Notes under the pieces: generated by a model
What the model was told of the DNA's origin: nothing
Database searches by the model: none
Seen by the model: the letters and a program-made list of their open reading frames with translations, nothing else
In this document: piece by piece, positions 1-8,606 of the stretch
Position numbering within the stretch: the stretch's first letter is position 1
Layout: every line of letters starts with the position of its first letter
Made by a program: the position numbers and the translations under genes
NCBI RefSeq assembly: GCF_004923315.1
Contig: NZ_CP039650.1
Span: 1,501,501-1,565,500 of the forward strand
DNA length: 64,000 nt
Direction: 5' to 3'
DNA from: Azospirillum sp. TSA2s
GTDB lineage: Bacteria > Pseudomonadota > Alphaproteobacteria > Azospirillales > Azospirillaceae

Positions 1-1142
1 TCTTCATCGTGCTCGCGGCGCTGAGCTACGTCCTGGGCTTCACCCAGGGCAAGGAATACGCCGAGCCCGAGTGGATCCTCGACCTGTACCTGACGGTCGT
101 CTGGGTGCTCTATGCGGTCCAGTTCATCGGCACGGTGATGACGCGGCGCGAGTCGCACATCTATGTGGCGAACTGGTTCTTCATGGCGTTCATCCTGACC
201 GTTGCCATCCTGCACATCGGCAACAACGTCAACGTTCCGGTGTCGCTGTTCGGCATGAAGTCCTACACCTACGTGTCGGGCGTGCAGAGCGCGATGGTGC
301 AGTGGTGGTACGGCCACAACGCGGTCGGCTTCTTCCTGACCGCCGGCTTCCTGGGCATCATGTACTATTTCGTGCCCAAGCGCGCCGAGCGGCCGGTCTA
401 TTCCTACCGCCTGTCGATCGTCCACTTCTGGACCCTGATCTTCCTCTACATCTGGGCCGGCCCGCACCACCTGCACTACACCTCCCTGCCGGACTGGGCG
501 CAGACGCTGGGCATGACCTTCTCCGTCATGCTGTGGATGCCGTCCTGGGGCGGCATGATCAACGGCATCATGACCCTGTCGGGCGCCTGGGATAAGCTGC
601 GCACCGACCCGGTCCTGCGTTTCCTGGTCACCTCGGTCGCCTTCTACGGCATGTCGACCTTCGAAGGCCCGCTGATGTCGGTCAAGCCGGTCAACGCCCT
701 GTCGCACTACACCGACTGGACCGTCGGCCACGTGCACTCCGGCGCTCTCGGCTGGGTCGCCTTCATCTCCTTCGGCGCGATCTACTATCTGGTTCCGGTG
801 CTGTGGAAGCGCTCGCAGCTCTACAGCCTGCGTCTGGTCAGCTACCACTTCTGGACCGCCACCATCGGCATCGTGCTGTACATCACCGCCATGTGGGTGT
901 CGGGCATCATGCAGGGCCTGATGTGGCGCGCCTACGACAACCTGGGCTTCCTGCAGTACTCCTTCGTGGAGACCGTCGCGGCGATGCACCCGTTCTACGT
1001 GATCCGCGCGATGGGCGGCGTCCTGTTCGTCACCGGCGCTCTCATCATGGTCTACAACCTGTGGCGCACGGCGAAGGGCGATGTCCGCATCGAGAAGCCC
1101 TATGTCACCACGCCGCACAAGGCGACGGTCGGCGCGGCCTGA
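1..1142 (+). CDS. ccoN: cbb3-type cytochrome c oxidase subunit I, 5' partial
   Basis: Catalytic heme b/heme b3-CuB subunit of the high-affinity cbb3 terminal oxidase in the inner membrane. The gene is open from the left edge (first full codon at 3) to TGA at 1140, so the N-terminal part is missing. About 379 residues are visible, with many membrane helices and conserved His segments such as WWYGHNAVGFF, AGPHHLHY, and VGHVHSGALGW near the binuclear centre. It is followed 21 bases later by ccoO, in the usual ccoNOQP order. Such operons are normally induced by FNR/FixK under low oxygen, but that promoter lies outside the window. Confidence 0.97.
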   Translation, partial: FIVLAALSYVLGFTQGKEYAEPEWILDLYLTVVWVLYAVQFIGTVMTRRESHIYVANWFFMAFILTVAILHIGNNVNVPVSLFGMKSYTYVSGVQSAMVQWWYGHNAVGFFLTAGFLGIMYYFVPKRAERPVYSYRLSIVHFWTLIFLYIWAGPHHLHYTSLPDWAQTLGMTFSVMLWMPSWGGMINGIMTLSGAWDKLRTDPVLRFLVTSVAFYGMSTFEGPLMSVKPVNALSHYTDWTVGHVHSGALGWVAFISFGAIYYLVPVLWKRSQLYSLRLVSYHFWTATIGIVLYITAMWVSGIMQGLMWRAYDNLGFLQYSFVETVAAMHPFYVIRAMGGVLFVTGALIMVYNLWRTAKGDVRIEKPYVTTPHKATVGAA

Positions 1143-1163
1143 CGCTAGGGAAGGATGCGAGAA

Positions 1164-1901
1164 ATGGCTCAGGATAAAAAGGGCTTCAGCCACGACCTGA
1201 TCGAGCGGAACACCCTTCTGCTGATCGTGCTCGTGCTGATCACCGTGTCGATCGGCGGTCTGGTTCAGATCGTCCCGCTCTTCACGATCGAATCGACCAT
1301 CGAGAAGGTGGAGGGGGTCCGTCCCTACTCCCCGCTCGAGCTGGCCGGGCAGAACATCTACTTCCGCGAAGGCTGCTACAACTGCCACAGCCAGCAGATC
1401 CGTCCGTTCCGTGACGAGGTCGAACGCTATGGTCACTACTCGCTGGCGGCGGAGTCGATGTACGACCATCCGTTCCAGTGGGGCTCCAAGCGCACCGGCC
1501 CGGATCTGGCCCGCGTCGGCGGCAAGTACTCCAACGACTGGCAGGTCGCCCATCTGGTGAACCCGCGCGCGGTCGTGCCGGAGTCGATCATGCCGACCTA
1601 CGGCTGGATGAAGGACCGTCCGCTGAGCTACGGCGACATCGCCGACCACCTGAAGACCCTGAAGATCGTCGGGGTGCCCTACACCGACGAGCAGATCGCC
1701 AACGCCAAGGCCGATCTGGAAGCGCAGAAGAACCCGGACGGCGACACCGCCGGCCTGACGAAGCGCTACCCGAAGGCCGTGGTCGCGAACTTCACCGGCA
1801 GCAAGACCGTCACCGAAATGGACGCTCTGGTTGCCTACCTGCAAGTGCTGGGCACCATGGTGGACTTCACCAAGTACCAGTCCAAGCAGCTGCAGCAGTA
1901 A
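1164..1901 (+). CDS. ccoO: cbb3-type cytochrome c oxidase subunit II (monoheme cytochrome c)
   Basis: Membrane-anchored monoheme cytochrome c subunit that passes electrons towards CcoN. The 245-aa product has one N-terminal TM helix (about residues 17-38) and one heme c site, CYNCH at residues 71-75, followed by SQQIRPF as in CcoO. An in-frame ATG also lies at 1155, but the Shine-Dalgarno run GGGAAGG (1148-1154) abuts it with no spacer. The same run is 9 bases from the ATG at 1164, which I prefer. Length is usual for the family. ccoQ starts 15 bases after the stop. Confidence 0.97.
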   Translation: MAQDKKGFSHDLIERNTLLLIVLVLITVSIGGLVQIVPLFTIESTIEKVEGVRPYSPLELAGQNIYFREGCYNCHSQQIRPFRDEVERYGHYSLAAESMYDHPFQWGSKRTGPDLARVGGKYSNDWQVAHLVNPRAVVPESIMPTYGWMKDRPLSYGDIADHLKTLKIVGVPYTDEQIANAKADLEAQKNPDGDTAGLTKRYPKAVVANFTGSKTVTEMDALVAYLQVLGTMVDFTKYQSKQLQQ

Positions 1902-1916
1902 TCGGGGGAGGAATCC

Positions 1917-2078
1917 ATGGACTTGGATTCGATCACGGTGATGCTTCGGTCCTTCTGGACGGTGTGGTTGATGCTGCTGCTGACGGGCATCCTGGTTTAC
2001 GCCATGTGGCCCGGCAACCGCCGCACCTTCGACGACGCCGCCCAGATCCCGCTCAAGGATGATGGTCAGGAGCTTTAG
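1917..2078 (+). CDS. ccoQ: cbb3-type oxidase small subunit CcoQ
   Basis: A 53-aa protein starting MDLDSITVMLRSF, with one TM helix (about residues 14-31) followed by WPGNRR and an acidic tail. The segment WPGNRRTFDDAAQIPL matches the CcoQ/FixQ pattern (a WP motif after the helix, then an Asp/Ala-rich tail). The start has a strong ribosome site (GGGGAGGAATCC just upstream). It lies between ccoO and ccoP, with three bases to the ccoP start. CcoQ is non-catalytic and is thought to stabilise the assembled oxidase. Confidence 0.93.
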   Translation: MDLDSITVMLRSFWTVWLMLLLTGILVYAMWPGNRRTFDDAAQIPLKDDGQEL

Positions 2079-2081
2079 ACC

Positions 2082-2972
2082 ATGGCACAGAATTACAAGG
2101 ACGAGCTGTCCGGCGTCGAGACCACCGGCCACGAGTGGGATGGACTGCGTGAGCTGAACAATCCGCTGCCCAAGTGGTGGCTGTATCTCTTCTACGTCTG
2201 CATCGCCTGGGCGATGGCCTATTACGTGTTCTACCCGGCCTGGCCGCTGGGCAAGACCTACACGAAGGGCATCCTCGGCTATTCCCAGCGCGAGGAACTG
2301 GACACCAAGCTGGCGGAGGCGAAGGCCGGCCAGGCCAAGTACCTGACCGCCATCGCCGCAAAGTCGGTCGACGAAATCCAGAAGGACAAGGACCTGCTGG
2401 GCTTCGCGATGGCCGGCGGCCGCTCCTACTTCAACGAGAACTGCGCCGCCTGCCACGGCGCCGGCGGCCAGGGTGCCAAGGGCTTCCCGACGCTGGCCGA
2501 CGACGTGTGGCTGTGGGGCGGTGCCTCGGCCGACATCTACAAGACCATCCAGCACGGCATCCGCTCGGATGACGGCGACACCCGCGGCACGCCGGGCACC
2601 GGCATGACCGCCTTCGGCAAGGACGGCATCCTCACCCGCGACCAGATCGATCAGGTGACGGACTATGTCCTGTCGCTGAACGGCAAGCCTGCCGACGCCG
2701 GCAAGGTCGCCAAGGGCAAGACCGTCTATGACGAGAACTGCGCCGCCTGCCACGGCGACGCGGCCCAGGGTGCGGTTGCCGCCGGCATCGACGGCGTCGG
2801 CGCTCCGCCGCTGAAGCAGGCCAACTGGCTCTACGGCGGCGACAAGGCGACGCTGATGGAGACGGTGACCAACGGCCGCGCCGGCGTGATGCCGGCCTGG
2901 TCCAAGCGTCTGGACGACGCGACGATCAAGTCGCTGGCGGTCTACGTCCACAACCTGGGCGGCGGCAAGTAA
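2082..2972 (+). CDS. ccoP: cbb3-type cytochrome c oxidase subunit III (diheme cytochrome c)
   Basis: Diheme c-type subunit taking electrons from soluble cytochrome c. The 296-aa product has a conserved HEWDGLRELNNPLPKWW entry, one TM helix (about residues 32-52), and two heme c sites of the form CAACHG (Cys121/Cys124/His125 and Cys220/Cys223/His224) in tandem cytochrome domains. It is the last gene of ccoNOQP and is followed by a strong hairpin with a T-run at 3022-3056, so the structural operon ends here. ccoG, which often follows, is not present. Confidence 0.98.
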   Translation: MAQNYKDELSGVETTGHEWDGLRELNNPLPKWWLYLFYVCIAWAMAYYVFYPAWPLGKTYTKGILGYSQREELDTKLAEAKAGQAKYLTAIAAKSVDEIQKDKDLLGFAMAGGRSYFNENCAACHGAGGQGAKGFPTLADDVWLWGGASADIYKTIQHGIRSDDGDTRGTPGTGMTAFGKDGILTRDQIDQVTDYVLSLNGKPADAGKVAKGKTVYDENCAACHGDAAQGAVAAGIDGVGAPPLKQANWLYGGDKATLMETVTNGRAGVMPAWSKRLDDATIKSLAVYVHNLGGGK

Positions 2973-3021
2973 GCCGGCAGGTAAGCTGGCTGGCCGGGGA
3001 ACCGGTTCGGAACTGACCGGA

Positions 3022-3056
3022 AAGGCGTCGGGGGGCACTCCCCGGCGCCTTTTTCT
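3022..3056 (+). terminator. Rho-independent terminator after ccoP
   Basis: A GC-rich stem of about 11 bp (arms AGGCGTCGGGG and CCCCGGCGCCT, one mismatch) with a short loop, followed by TTTTTCTT. It lies 50 bases past the ccoP stop and separates the structural operon from ccoHIS. Confidence 0.85.
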
Positions 3057-3103
3057 TATGCGCAACTGGCGGTCGGACGGCCGCTTCGTTAACTTCCTGT
3101 CAT

Positions 3104-3117
3104 TTGATCCATCGCAA
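3104..3117 (+). promoter_or_regulatory. weak FNR/FixK-like half-box upstream of ccoH
   Basis: TTGAT-CCAT-CGCAA has a perfect left half and a 3/5 right half of the TTGATNNNNATCAA anaerobox. It lies about 110 bases before the ccoH start and after the ccoP terminator, where a promoter for ccoHIS is expected. It may be chance. Confidence 0.3.
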
Positions 3118-3226
3118 TGTACCTGCGGCAATCGGTCGCCATAGTGCCTCCCGACCGGCCACACACATCGTCGATCGAACGCCGCCGATCGAAAGCAGCC
3201 GACCAGTCGAAGGGCAGCCACCGACC

Positions 3227-3757
3227 ATGAGCATCAGCACCGCCACCGGAAACCGCCCCGTCCCCCCGAAGCGTGGCAAGGCGCCGCGCCAGCCGGGATG
3301 GTACATCCCCTGGATCTTCGTCGGCGTCTTCATGATCGTCCTGGCGGTGAACGGGGTGATGGTCCATTTCGCGATGTCGAGTTGGACCGGGGTGGAGACC
3401 GAGAACCACTTCATCAAGGGTCTCGGCTACAACAACGACCTCGCCGGCGCCCGTGCCCAGGCGGAGCGCGGCTGGCAGGTCGAGCCCCAATTCACCAGCA
3501 CCGAGCCGCGCAAGGCGGTGATCGCCATCACCGCGCGTGACAAGCAGGGTCAGGTCCTGAAGGACGCCACCGTCTCGGTGACGATGATCCGCCCGACCGC
3601 GGAAGGGCACGACAAGAGCCTGACGCTGCCCTATCTGGGCGAGGGCCGCTATGGCGCCCCGGTGGAGCTGGATCTGGAAGGCCAGTGGGACATGCGCTTC
3701 GTCATCACCCACGCCACCGGCGACTATCAGGACCAGAAGCGCGTCTGGGTGCAGTGA
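3227..3757 (+). CDS. ccoH: cbb3 oxidase assembly protein FixH/CcoH
   Basis: A 176-aa membrane protein of the FixH family, needed for assembly of the cbb3 oxidase. It has a short Pro/Arg-rich cytoplasmic N-terminus, GWYIPWIFVG leading into one TM helix (about residues 24-45), then a periplasmic beta-rich domain with the family features VETENHFIKGLGYN and a Trp-rich C-terminus. In-frame codons run back to 3104, but the ATG at 3227 gives the family N-terminus. It is followed 45 bases later by ccoI. CcoG, the usual upstream partner, is missing. Confidence 0.92.
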   Translation: MSISTATGNRPVPPKRGKAPRQPGWYIPWIFVGVFMIVLAVNGVMVHFAMSSWTGVETENHFIKGLGYNNDLAGARAQAERGWQVEPQFTSTEPRKAVIAITARDKQGQVLKDATVSVTMIRPTAEGHDKSLTLPYLGEGRYGAPVELDLEGQWDMRFVITHATGDYQDQKRVWVQ

Positions 3758-3802
3758 CGGCGGCGACACCGCCGCGACCGGGACAGTCAGGGTGACGTTG
3801 AG

Positions 3803-6307
3803 ATGACCGTCTGCCTCCATTGCGGGCAAGAGTTGGGTGACGGCGCGCAAACCGGTGGGCTGACTGCCGGTGACGGCGCCGGTCCCTTCTGCTGCACCGG
3901 CTGTGCCGCCGCCTACGACCTTGTCCGCGGGCTGGGGCTGGAGCGCTATTACGAGCGCCGCAGCGTCGATCCCACCGCCCGCCCGCTGCGCCCCGACGAG
4001 ACCCCGGCCGCCGATTACGAGCCGCATGCCCGCGAGGAGTCCGACGGCAGCCGCAGCCTGCACCTGATGGTCGACGGCATGCAGTGCGCGGCCTGCGTCT
4101 GGCTGATCGAATCGGCCCTCAGCCGCCAGCCGGGCATCGGTCAGGCCCGCATGAACATGACCACGCGCCGGCTGACCGTGCGCTGGGACCCCAAGGAGAC
4201 CGACGCCAACGCGGTGGTCGGCACCGTGGCGCAGCTGGGATACCGCGCCGTGCCCTTCGACCCGGAACGGCTGGGCGGCGCCCAGGCGAAGAGCGAGAAG
4301 GAGCTGCTGCGCGCGATGGCGGTGGCCGGCTTCGCCATGGGCAACGTCATGCTGCTGTCGGTGTCGGTCTGGGCCGGCCACAGCCAGGGCATGGGCTCCG
4401 CCACCCGCGACCTGATGCACTGGATTTCGGCGCTGGTCTGCATGCCGGCCATCGCCTATGCGCTGCGGCCCTTCGCGCGCTCGGCGCTGTCGGCGCTGCG
4501 CCACGGCCGCACCAACATGGACGTGCCGATCACCATCGGCGTCCTGCTCGCCACCGGCATGAGCCTGTTCGAGACGATCCACAGCGGCGAGCACGCCTAT
4601 TTCGACGGCGCGGTGATGCTGCTGTTCTTCCTGCTGATCGGCCGTTATCTCGACCAGCGGGCGCGCGGCCGGGCGCGGTCGGCCGCGGAACAGCTGCTCG
4701 GCCTGCGCGCCAACGCCGTCACCATCCTGAACGCGGACGGCACCAGCGCCGTGGTCGCGCCGGAGCAGGTCGGCCCCGGCAGCACCATCCTGGTCGCCGC
4801 CGGCGAGCGCATTCCCGTCGACGGCCGGGTGTCCGACGGCGTGTCCGACCTCGACACCGCGCTCATCACCGGCGAGACGGTGCCGGGCACCGCGCGGCCG
4901 GGCGATCAGGTCTTCGCCGGCACCCTGAACCTGACTGCTCCCTTGCGCCTGACCGTCACCGCGGTGGGGGAGGGCACGCTGCTGGCCGAGATCGTCCGGC
5001 TGATGGAGGTGGCGGAGCAGGGCCGCGCCAAATATGTCGCCATCGCCGACCGGGTGTCGCGCCTCTACGCCCCCGTCGTGCATCTGACCGCGCTGACCAC
5101 CTTCGCCGCCTGGATGCTGCTGGGCGGGGTGGTGTGGCAGGACGCGCTGATGAACGCCATCGCCGTGCTGATCATCACCTGCCCCTGCGCGCTGGCGCTG
5201 GCCGTGCCGGTGGTGCAGGTGATCGCCAGCGGCCGACTGATGCGGCAGGGCACCCTGCTGAAAAGCCCGACCGCGCTGGAACGGCTCGCCGCCATCGACA
5301 CGGTGGTGTTCGACAAGACCGGCACTTTGACCGAAGGGCGCCCGGTGCCGCAGCTGGACGGATTGCCGGCGGAGGATCTGGCGCTGGCGGCTTCGCTCGC
5401 CGCGGCAAGCCGCCATCCGCTGGCCCGCGCGCTGGCTGCCGCCGCTCCGGAGGTTCCGGTGGCTGCCGGTGTGCGCGAGATCGCCGGCGCCGGCCTGTCC
5501 TTGCAGACGGCGGACGGCGAGGTGCGGCTGGGCAGCCGCCGTTTCACCGGCGCGCCGTCGGGTGCCGAGGATGCCGCCGGTCCGGAGCTGTGGCTGGCCC
5601 GTCCGGGCGAGGAGCCGCGCCGGATCGTCTTCCTCGACGCCCCGCGTCCGGATGCCGCCGCTGTGGTGACGGCGCTGAAGGCGCGCGGGCTGGAGGTGAA
5701 GCTGCTGTCGGGCGACCGCAAGGGCGCGGTGGCGGCGGTGGCGGAGCGGCTGGGCATCGCCGATTGGCGGGCAGAGCAGACGCCGGCCGACAAGACCGCG
5801 GCGCTGGCGGACCTGGCGGCGGAGGGCCGCACCGTGCTGATGGTCGGCGATGGGCTGAACGACGCCCCGGCGCTGGCCGCCGCCGCGGTGTCGATGTCGC
5901 CCTCCACCGCGGTGGACGTCAGCCAGACCGCCGCCGACGTGGTGTTCCAGGGCCGGCTGCTGCGCCCGATCGTCGAGACGGTGGAGGTCGCCCGTCGGTC
6001 CGGCCGGCTGGTGAAGCAGAATTTCGGCATCGCGCTGGTGTATAACCTGTGCGCCGTGCCGCTCGCGATGGGGGGGCTGCTGACGCCGCTGCTGGCGGCG
6101 CTGGCCATGTCGTCCTCGTCGCTGATCGTCATTCTCAACGCGCTGCGGCTGGCCCGCGGCGCCGTCGTCAAGGATCTTCCCGTGCGGGACATCGCCGCGC
6201 GGGAAGCGTCGGGTAAGGATTCGGGTGATGGACGAGCTTCTCTATCTGATCGCGATCGCGCTGAGCCTGGGCGGTCTGGGGCTGGGGGCCTTTCTGTGGG
6301 CGCTTAA
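3803..6307 (+). CDS. ccoI: copper-transporting P1B-type ATPase for cbb3 oxidase assembly
   Basis: Heavy-metal P-type ATPase (FixI/CcoI) thought to supply copper for the CuB site of the oxidase. In order: an N-terminal Cys-rich part (CLHCG, then CCTGC), a heavy-metal-binding fold with MQCAAC (Cys95, Cys98), TM helices, the TGE actuator motif, the CPC metal-transport motif (460-462), the DKTGT phosphorylation site (Asp504), and the GDGLND hinge (Asp683). At 834 aa it is long for the family. The last 26 codons overlap ccoS and encode a low-complexity tail. It belongs to the ccoHIS unit. Confidence 0.96.
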   Translation: MTVCLHCGQELGDGAQTGGLTAGDGAGPFCCTGCAAAYDLVRGLGLERYYERRSVDPTARPLRPDETPAADYEPHAREESDGSRSLHLMVDGMQCAACVWLIESALSRQPGIGQARMNMTTRRLTVRWDPKETDANAVVGTVAQLGYRAVPFDPERLGGAQAKSEKELLRAMAVAGFAMGNVMLLSVSVWAGHSQGMGSATRDLMHWISALVCMPAIAYALRPFARSALSALRHGRTNMDVPITIGVLLATGMSLFETIHSGEHAYFDGAVMLLFFLLIGRYLDQRARGRARSAAEQLLGLRANAVTILNADGTSAVVAPEQVGPGSTILVAAGERIPVDGRVSDGVSDLDTALITGETVPGTARPGDQVFAGTLNLTAPLRLTVTAVGEGTLLAEIVRLMEVAEQGRAKYVAIADRVSRLYAPVVHLTALTTFAAWMLLGGVVWQDALMNAIAVLIITCPCALALAVPVVQVIASGRLMRQGTLLKSPTALERLAAIDTVVFDKTGTLTEGRPVPQLDGLPAEDLALAASLAAASRHPLARALAAAAPEVPVAAGVREIAGAGLSLQTADGEVRLGSRRFTGAPSGAEDAAGPELWLARPGEEPRRIVFLDAPRPDAAAVVTALKARGLEVKLLSGDRKGAVAAVAERLGIADWRAEQTPADKTAALADLAAEGRTVLMVGDGLNDAPALAAAAVSMSPSTAVDVSQTAADVVFQGRLLRPIVETVEVARRSGRLVKQNFGIALVYNLCAVPLAMGGLLTPLLAALAMSSSSLIVILNALRLARGAVVKDLPVRDIAAREASGKDSGDGRASLSDRDRAEPGRSGAGGLSVGA

Positions 6308-6431
6308 GTCCGGCCAGTTCGACGATCTGGACGGGGCGGCCCACCGCGTGCTGTTCGACGACGACCTGCCGCCGCCCGCCCGCGCCGGACATGAGGCTGC
6401 CAAGCCGGCGGAGGCCGGGCGCGGGCAATAG
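6228..6431 (+). CDS. ccoS: cbb3-type cytochrome oxidase assembly protein CcoS
   Basis: A 67-aa protein, MDELLYLIAIALSLGG, with one N-terminal TM helix and the CcoS/FixS signature (FLWALKSGQFDDLDG). Required for cofactor insertion into the cbb3 oxidase. A GTG lies directly before the chosen ATG and could also serve as start. The first 80 bases overlap the 3' end of ccoI in another frame, which suggests coupled translation. The C-terminus is Ala/Pro-rich. Confidence 0.94.
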   Translation: MDELLYLIAIALSLGGLGLGAFLWALKSGQFDDLDGAAHRVLFDDDLPPPARAGHEAAKPAEAGRGQ

Positions 6432-6538
6432 GCCCACATTCTGTACGGGCAATGAAAGGGACGTATGCGTGCGAGGTTGCGATTCCGAGCGATTGCCACC
6501 AATATGAGCGCATGCGGAATGAAAGGCTGGGTTCGTCC

Positions 6539-7276
6539 ATGCCACCCTTCGATATGGTCCGGGCTCGCGATAAGAGCGCTGCGACGGAAATGAATCCCTG
6601 CGGGGCCTGTCCTGTGCGCAGCCTGACGGTGTGCGCCGCGCTGGAACCCGAGGAATTGCGCCGTCTTGCCGACATTCTGCAGAATGTGCGCATCGACGCC
6701 GGCCACACCCTGTTCGCCGAGGGTGACGCCGCCGACGCGCTCTACAACGTCACGTCGGGCACGGTGAAGCTGTACAAGCTGCTGCCGGACGGGCGCCGCC
6801 AGATCACCGGCTTCCTGGTGACCGGCGATTTCCTGGGGCTGGCCGTCAACGACAGCTATGCCTACACCGCCGAGTCGGTGACCAGCGCCTCGCTCTGCCG
6901 CTTCCCGCGCAAGAAGATCGACGCGCTGCTGGAGGAGTTCCCCAAGATGCAGCGGCGCCTGTTCTCCATGGCGTCGAACGAGCTGGCCGCCGCGCAGGAT
7001 CAGATGCTTCTGCTCGGCCGCAAGACGGCGAAGGAGAAGATCTGCTCCTTCCTGCTGATGCTGTCGCAGCGCGCCGCCCGCCGCGGCCACAAGGAAAACC
7101 CGGTCTTCGTGCCGATGAGCCGCGCCGACATCGCCGACTATCTCGGCCTGACCACCGAAACCGTCAGCCGCACCTTCACCCAGCTGAAGACCGCCGGGGT
7201 GATCTCGCTGCAGGAAGGCAACAAGGTCCTGATCGCCGACCTCGACGCGATGTACGATCTGGCCGAAGGGGCGTGA
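6539..7276 (+). CDS. fnr: FNR/FixK-type oxygen-sensing transcriptional regulator
   Basis: Crp-Fnr family activator. From the ATG at 6539 it is 245 aa. The N-terminal cluster CGACPVRSLTVC (Cys21, Cys24, Cys32) plus Cys120 gives the four-Cys set that holds an oxygen-labile 4Fe-4S cluster in FnrN-type proteins. A cNMP-fold domain follows, then a C-terminal winged HTH with the FNR recognition helix TTETVSRTFTQL (Glu, Ser, Arg contact residues). In-frame ATGs upstream (6452, 6512) would extend the N-terminus, and the choice is not certain. Its place after ccoNOQP/HIS suggests that it controls them. Confidence 0.92.
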   Translation: MPPFDMVRARDKSAATEMNPCGACPVRSLTVCAALEPEELRRLADILQNVRIDAGHTLFAEGDAADALYNVTSGTVKLYKLLPDGRRQITGFLVTGDFLGLAVNDSYAYTAESVTSASLCRFPRKKIDALLEEFPKMQRRLFSMASNELAAAQDQMLLLGRKTAKEKICSFLLMLSQRAARRGHKENPVFVPMSRADIADYLGLTTETVSRTFTQLKTAGVISLQEGNKVLIADLDAMYDLAEGA

Positions 7277-7325
7277 CGCGGGGGCACGCGCTTTTGCGGA
7301 GTGCGGGCGTGTTCGACAAATTCTC

Positions 7326-7457
7326 CACGGATGTCACGGATTTAAACACGGATGTCACGGATGTTCTTCCGCAAGGCCTTGGCCTTCCGAAGAGCAGCCG
7401 CCTTGGCAAGTCATGAAAAAATCCGTGTAATCCGTGTATAAATCCGTGACATCCGTG
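7326..7457. repeat. Long imperfect inverted repeat between convergent fnr and ctaA
   Basis: Left arm 7326-7362 and right arm 7421-7457 pair at 34 of 37 positions. Each arm is itself built from two direct copies of CACGGATGTCACGGAT-like sequence. The loop is 58 bases. It lies 49 bases after fnr and 51 bases before the ctaA stop, so it could serve as a two-way transcription stop. The region is richer in A+T than its surroundings. Confidence 0.85.
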
Positions 7458-7508
7458 TAGATCTTGCCAGGCATCTCTGCGCGCTGGCAAGAATACAGCC
7501 AGCGCGCG

Positions 7509-8600
7509 TTACTCCCTACCGATCGACCGCAGTTCGAACAGCAGCCACACCAGCATCGACACCACGAGGATGGCGCCGGCCTGATGGGCGGCGGCGATGG
7601 GAATCCACACCACGGTCAGCAGCGTGGCGATGCCCATGGCGATCTGCAGCAGGACCATGGCGCCCGACGCCAGCGCGGCGCGGCCGGCGCGGCCGGGAAG
7701 GCGGGCATTGAGGACGCGGGCGGCCAGCACCAGCACCACCACGCCGGTCAGGATCGCCAGCACGCGATGGATCAGCTGGATCGCCGCGGTGTTCTCGAAC
7801 GGATTGATCCACCAGGGGGTCAACGTGTCGACCTCCGGCGGGATCCAGTGGCCGGCCATCAGCGGGAAGGTGTTGTAGGCGAAGCCGGCATCCGATCCGG
7901 CGACGAAGGCGCCCCAGACGATGGTCACGGCGACCAGCCCCAGTGCCCAGCGGGCGTGGCGGCGCAACGGCGCCGATTCCGGCCGCCAGCCGGCGAGCGG
8001 CAGCGGATCGAGCAGGCCGAACGCGGTGCGCAGCAGCAGGGCATAGATCAGGATCGCGGTGCTGAGATGCAGGGCCAGCCGGTAGTGGCTGACGTTCGGC
8101 GAATCGACCAGCCCGCTCTTCACCATGAACCAGCCGATGCCGCCCTGCAGCCCGCCCAGCAGGAACAGCCCGGCCAGCTTCGGCCAAAGCTCGGCCGAGA
8201 TGCGGCCCTGCATCCAGAAGCGCAGGAAGGGGATCAGGAAGACGAAGCCGATCAGCTGGCCCCACAGCCGGTGGAACCACTCCCACCAGAAGATCGACTG
8301 GAAACCGGCCAGATCCATGTGGCTGTTGTAGATGCGGAATTCCGGCGTCGCCTTGTACAGGTCGAAGACACGGTTCCATTCCGCCGAGGACAGCGGCGGC
8401 AGGATGCCGATCAGCGGCTTCCACTCCACCATCGACAGGCCGGATTCCGTCAGCCGGGTGATGGCGCCGATCACGGCCATGGCCAGCACCATGGCGGCGC
8501 AGACCAGAAGCCAGACGGCGATCGGCCGGTTCGGGTTGGGGCGAGTTGCGGCGGCGAGGCTGTCGGAGGCGAAGGCGGTCAAGGCGGCATTCCGGAGCAC
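7509..8600 (-). CDS. ctaA: heme A synthase (COX15/CtaA family)
   Basis: Inner-membrane enzyme that oxidises heme O to heme A for aa3-type oxidases. The 363-aa product has about eight TM helices and conserved His-bearing segments (GAITRLTESGLSMVEWKP near the N-terminus, FWWEWFHRLWGQ, HYRLALHLSTA, LIHRVLAI, and an AAHQAGA segment near the end). The start is GTG at 8600 with no clear ribosome site, and a perfect 11-bp hairpin lies 7 bases upstream. It converges with fnr. No aa3 oxidase genes are visible here, so its substrate pathway lies elsewhere. Confidence 0.93.
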   Translation of the reverse strand: MLRNAALTAFASDSLAAATRPNPNRPIAVWLLVCAAMVLAMAVIGAITRLTESGLSMVEWKPLIGILPPLSSAEWNRVFDLYKATPEFRIYNSHMDLAGFQSIFWWEWFHRLWGQLIGFVFLIPFLRFWMQGRISAELWPKLAGLFLLGGLQGGIGWFMVKSGLVDSPNVSHYRLALHLSTAILIYALLLRTAFGLLDPLPLAGWRPESAPLRRHARWALGLVAVTIVWGAFVAGSDAGFAYNTFPLMAGHWIPPEVDTLTPWWINPFENTAAIQLIHRVLAILTGVVVLVLAARVLNARLPGRAGRAALASGAMVLLQIAMGIATLLTVVWIPIAAAHQAGAILVVSMLVWLLFELRSIGRE

Positions 8601-8606
8601 GGCGGT

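Noticed and set aside
3089..5416. Long minus-strand frame of 775 codons opposite ccoH and ccoI
   Set aside because: It is a codon-position shadow in GC-rich DNA: Gln/His/Arg/Gly-rich, without domains, and opposite two well-recognised genes.
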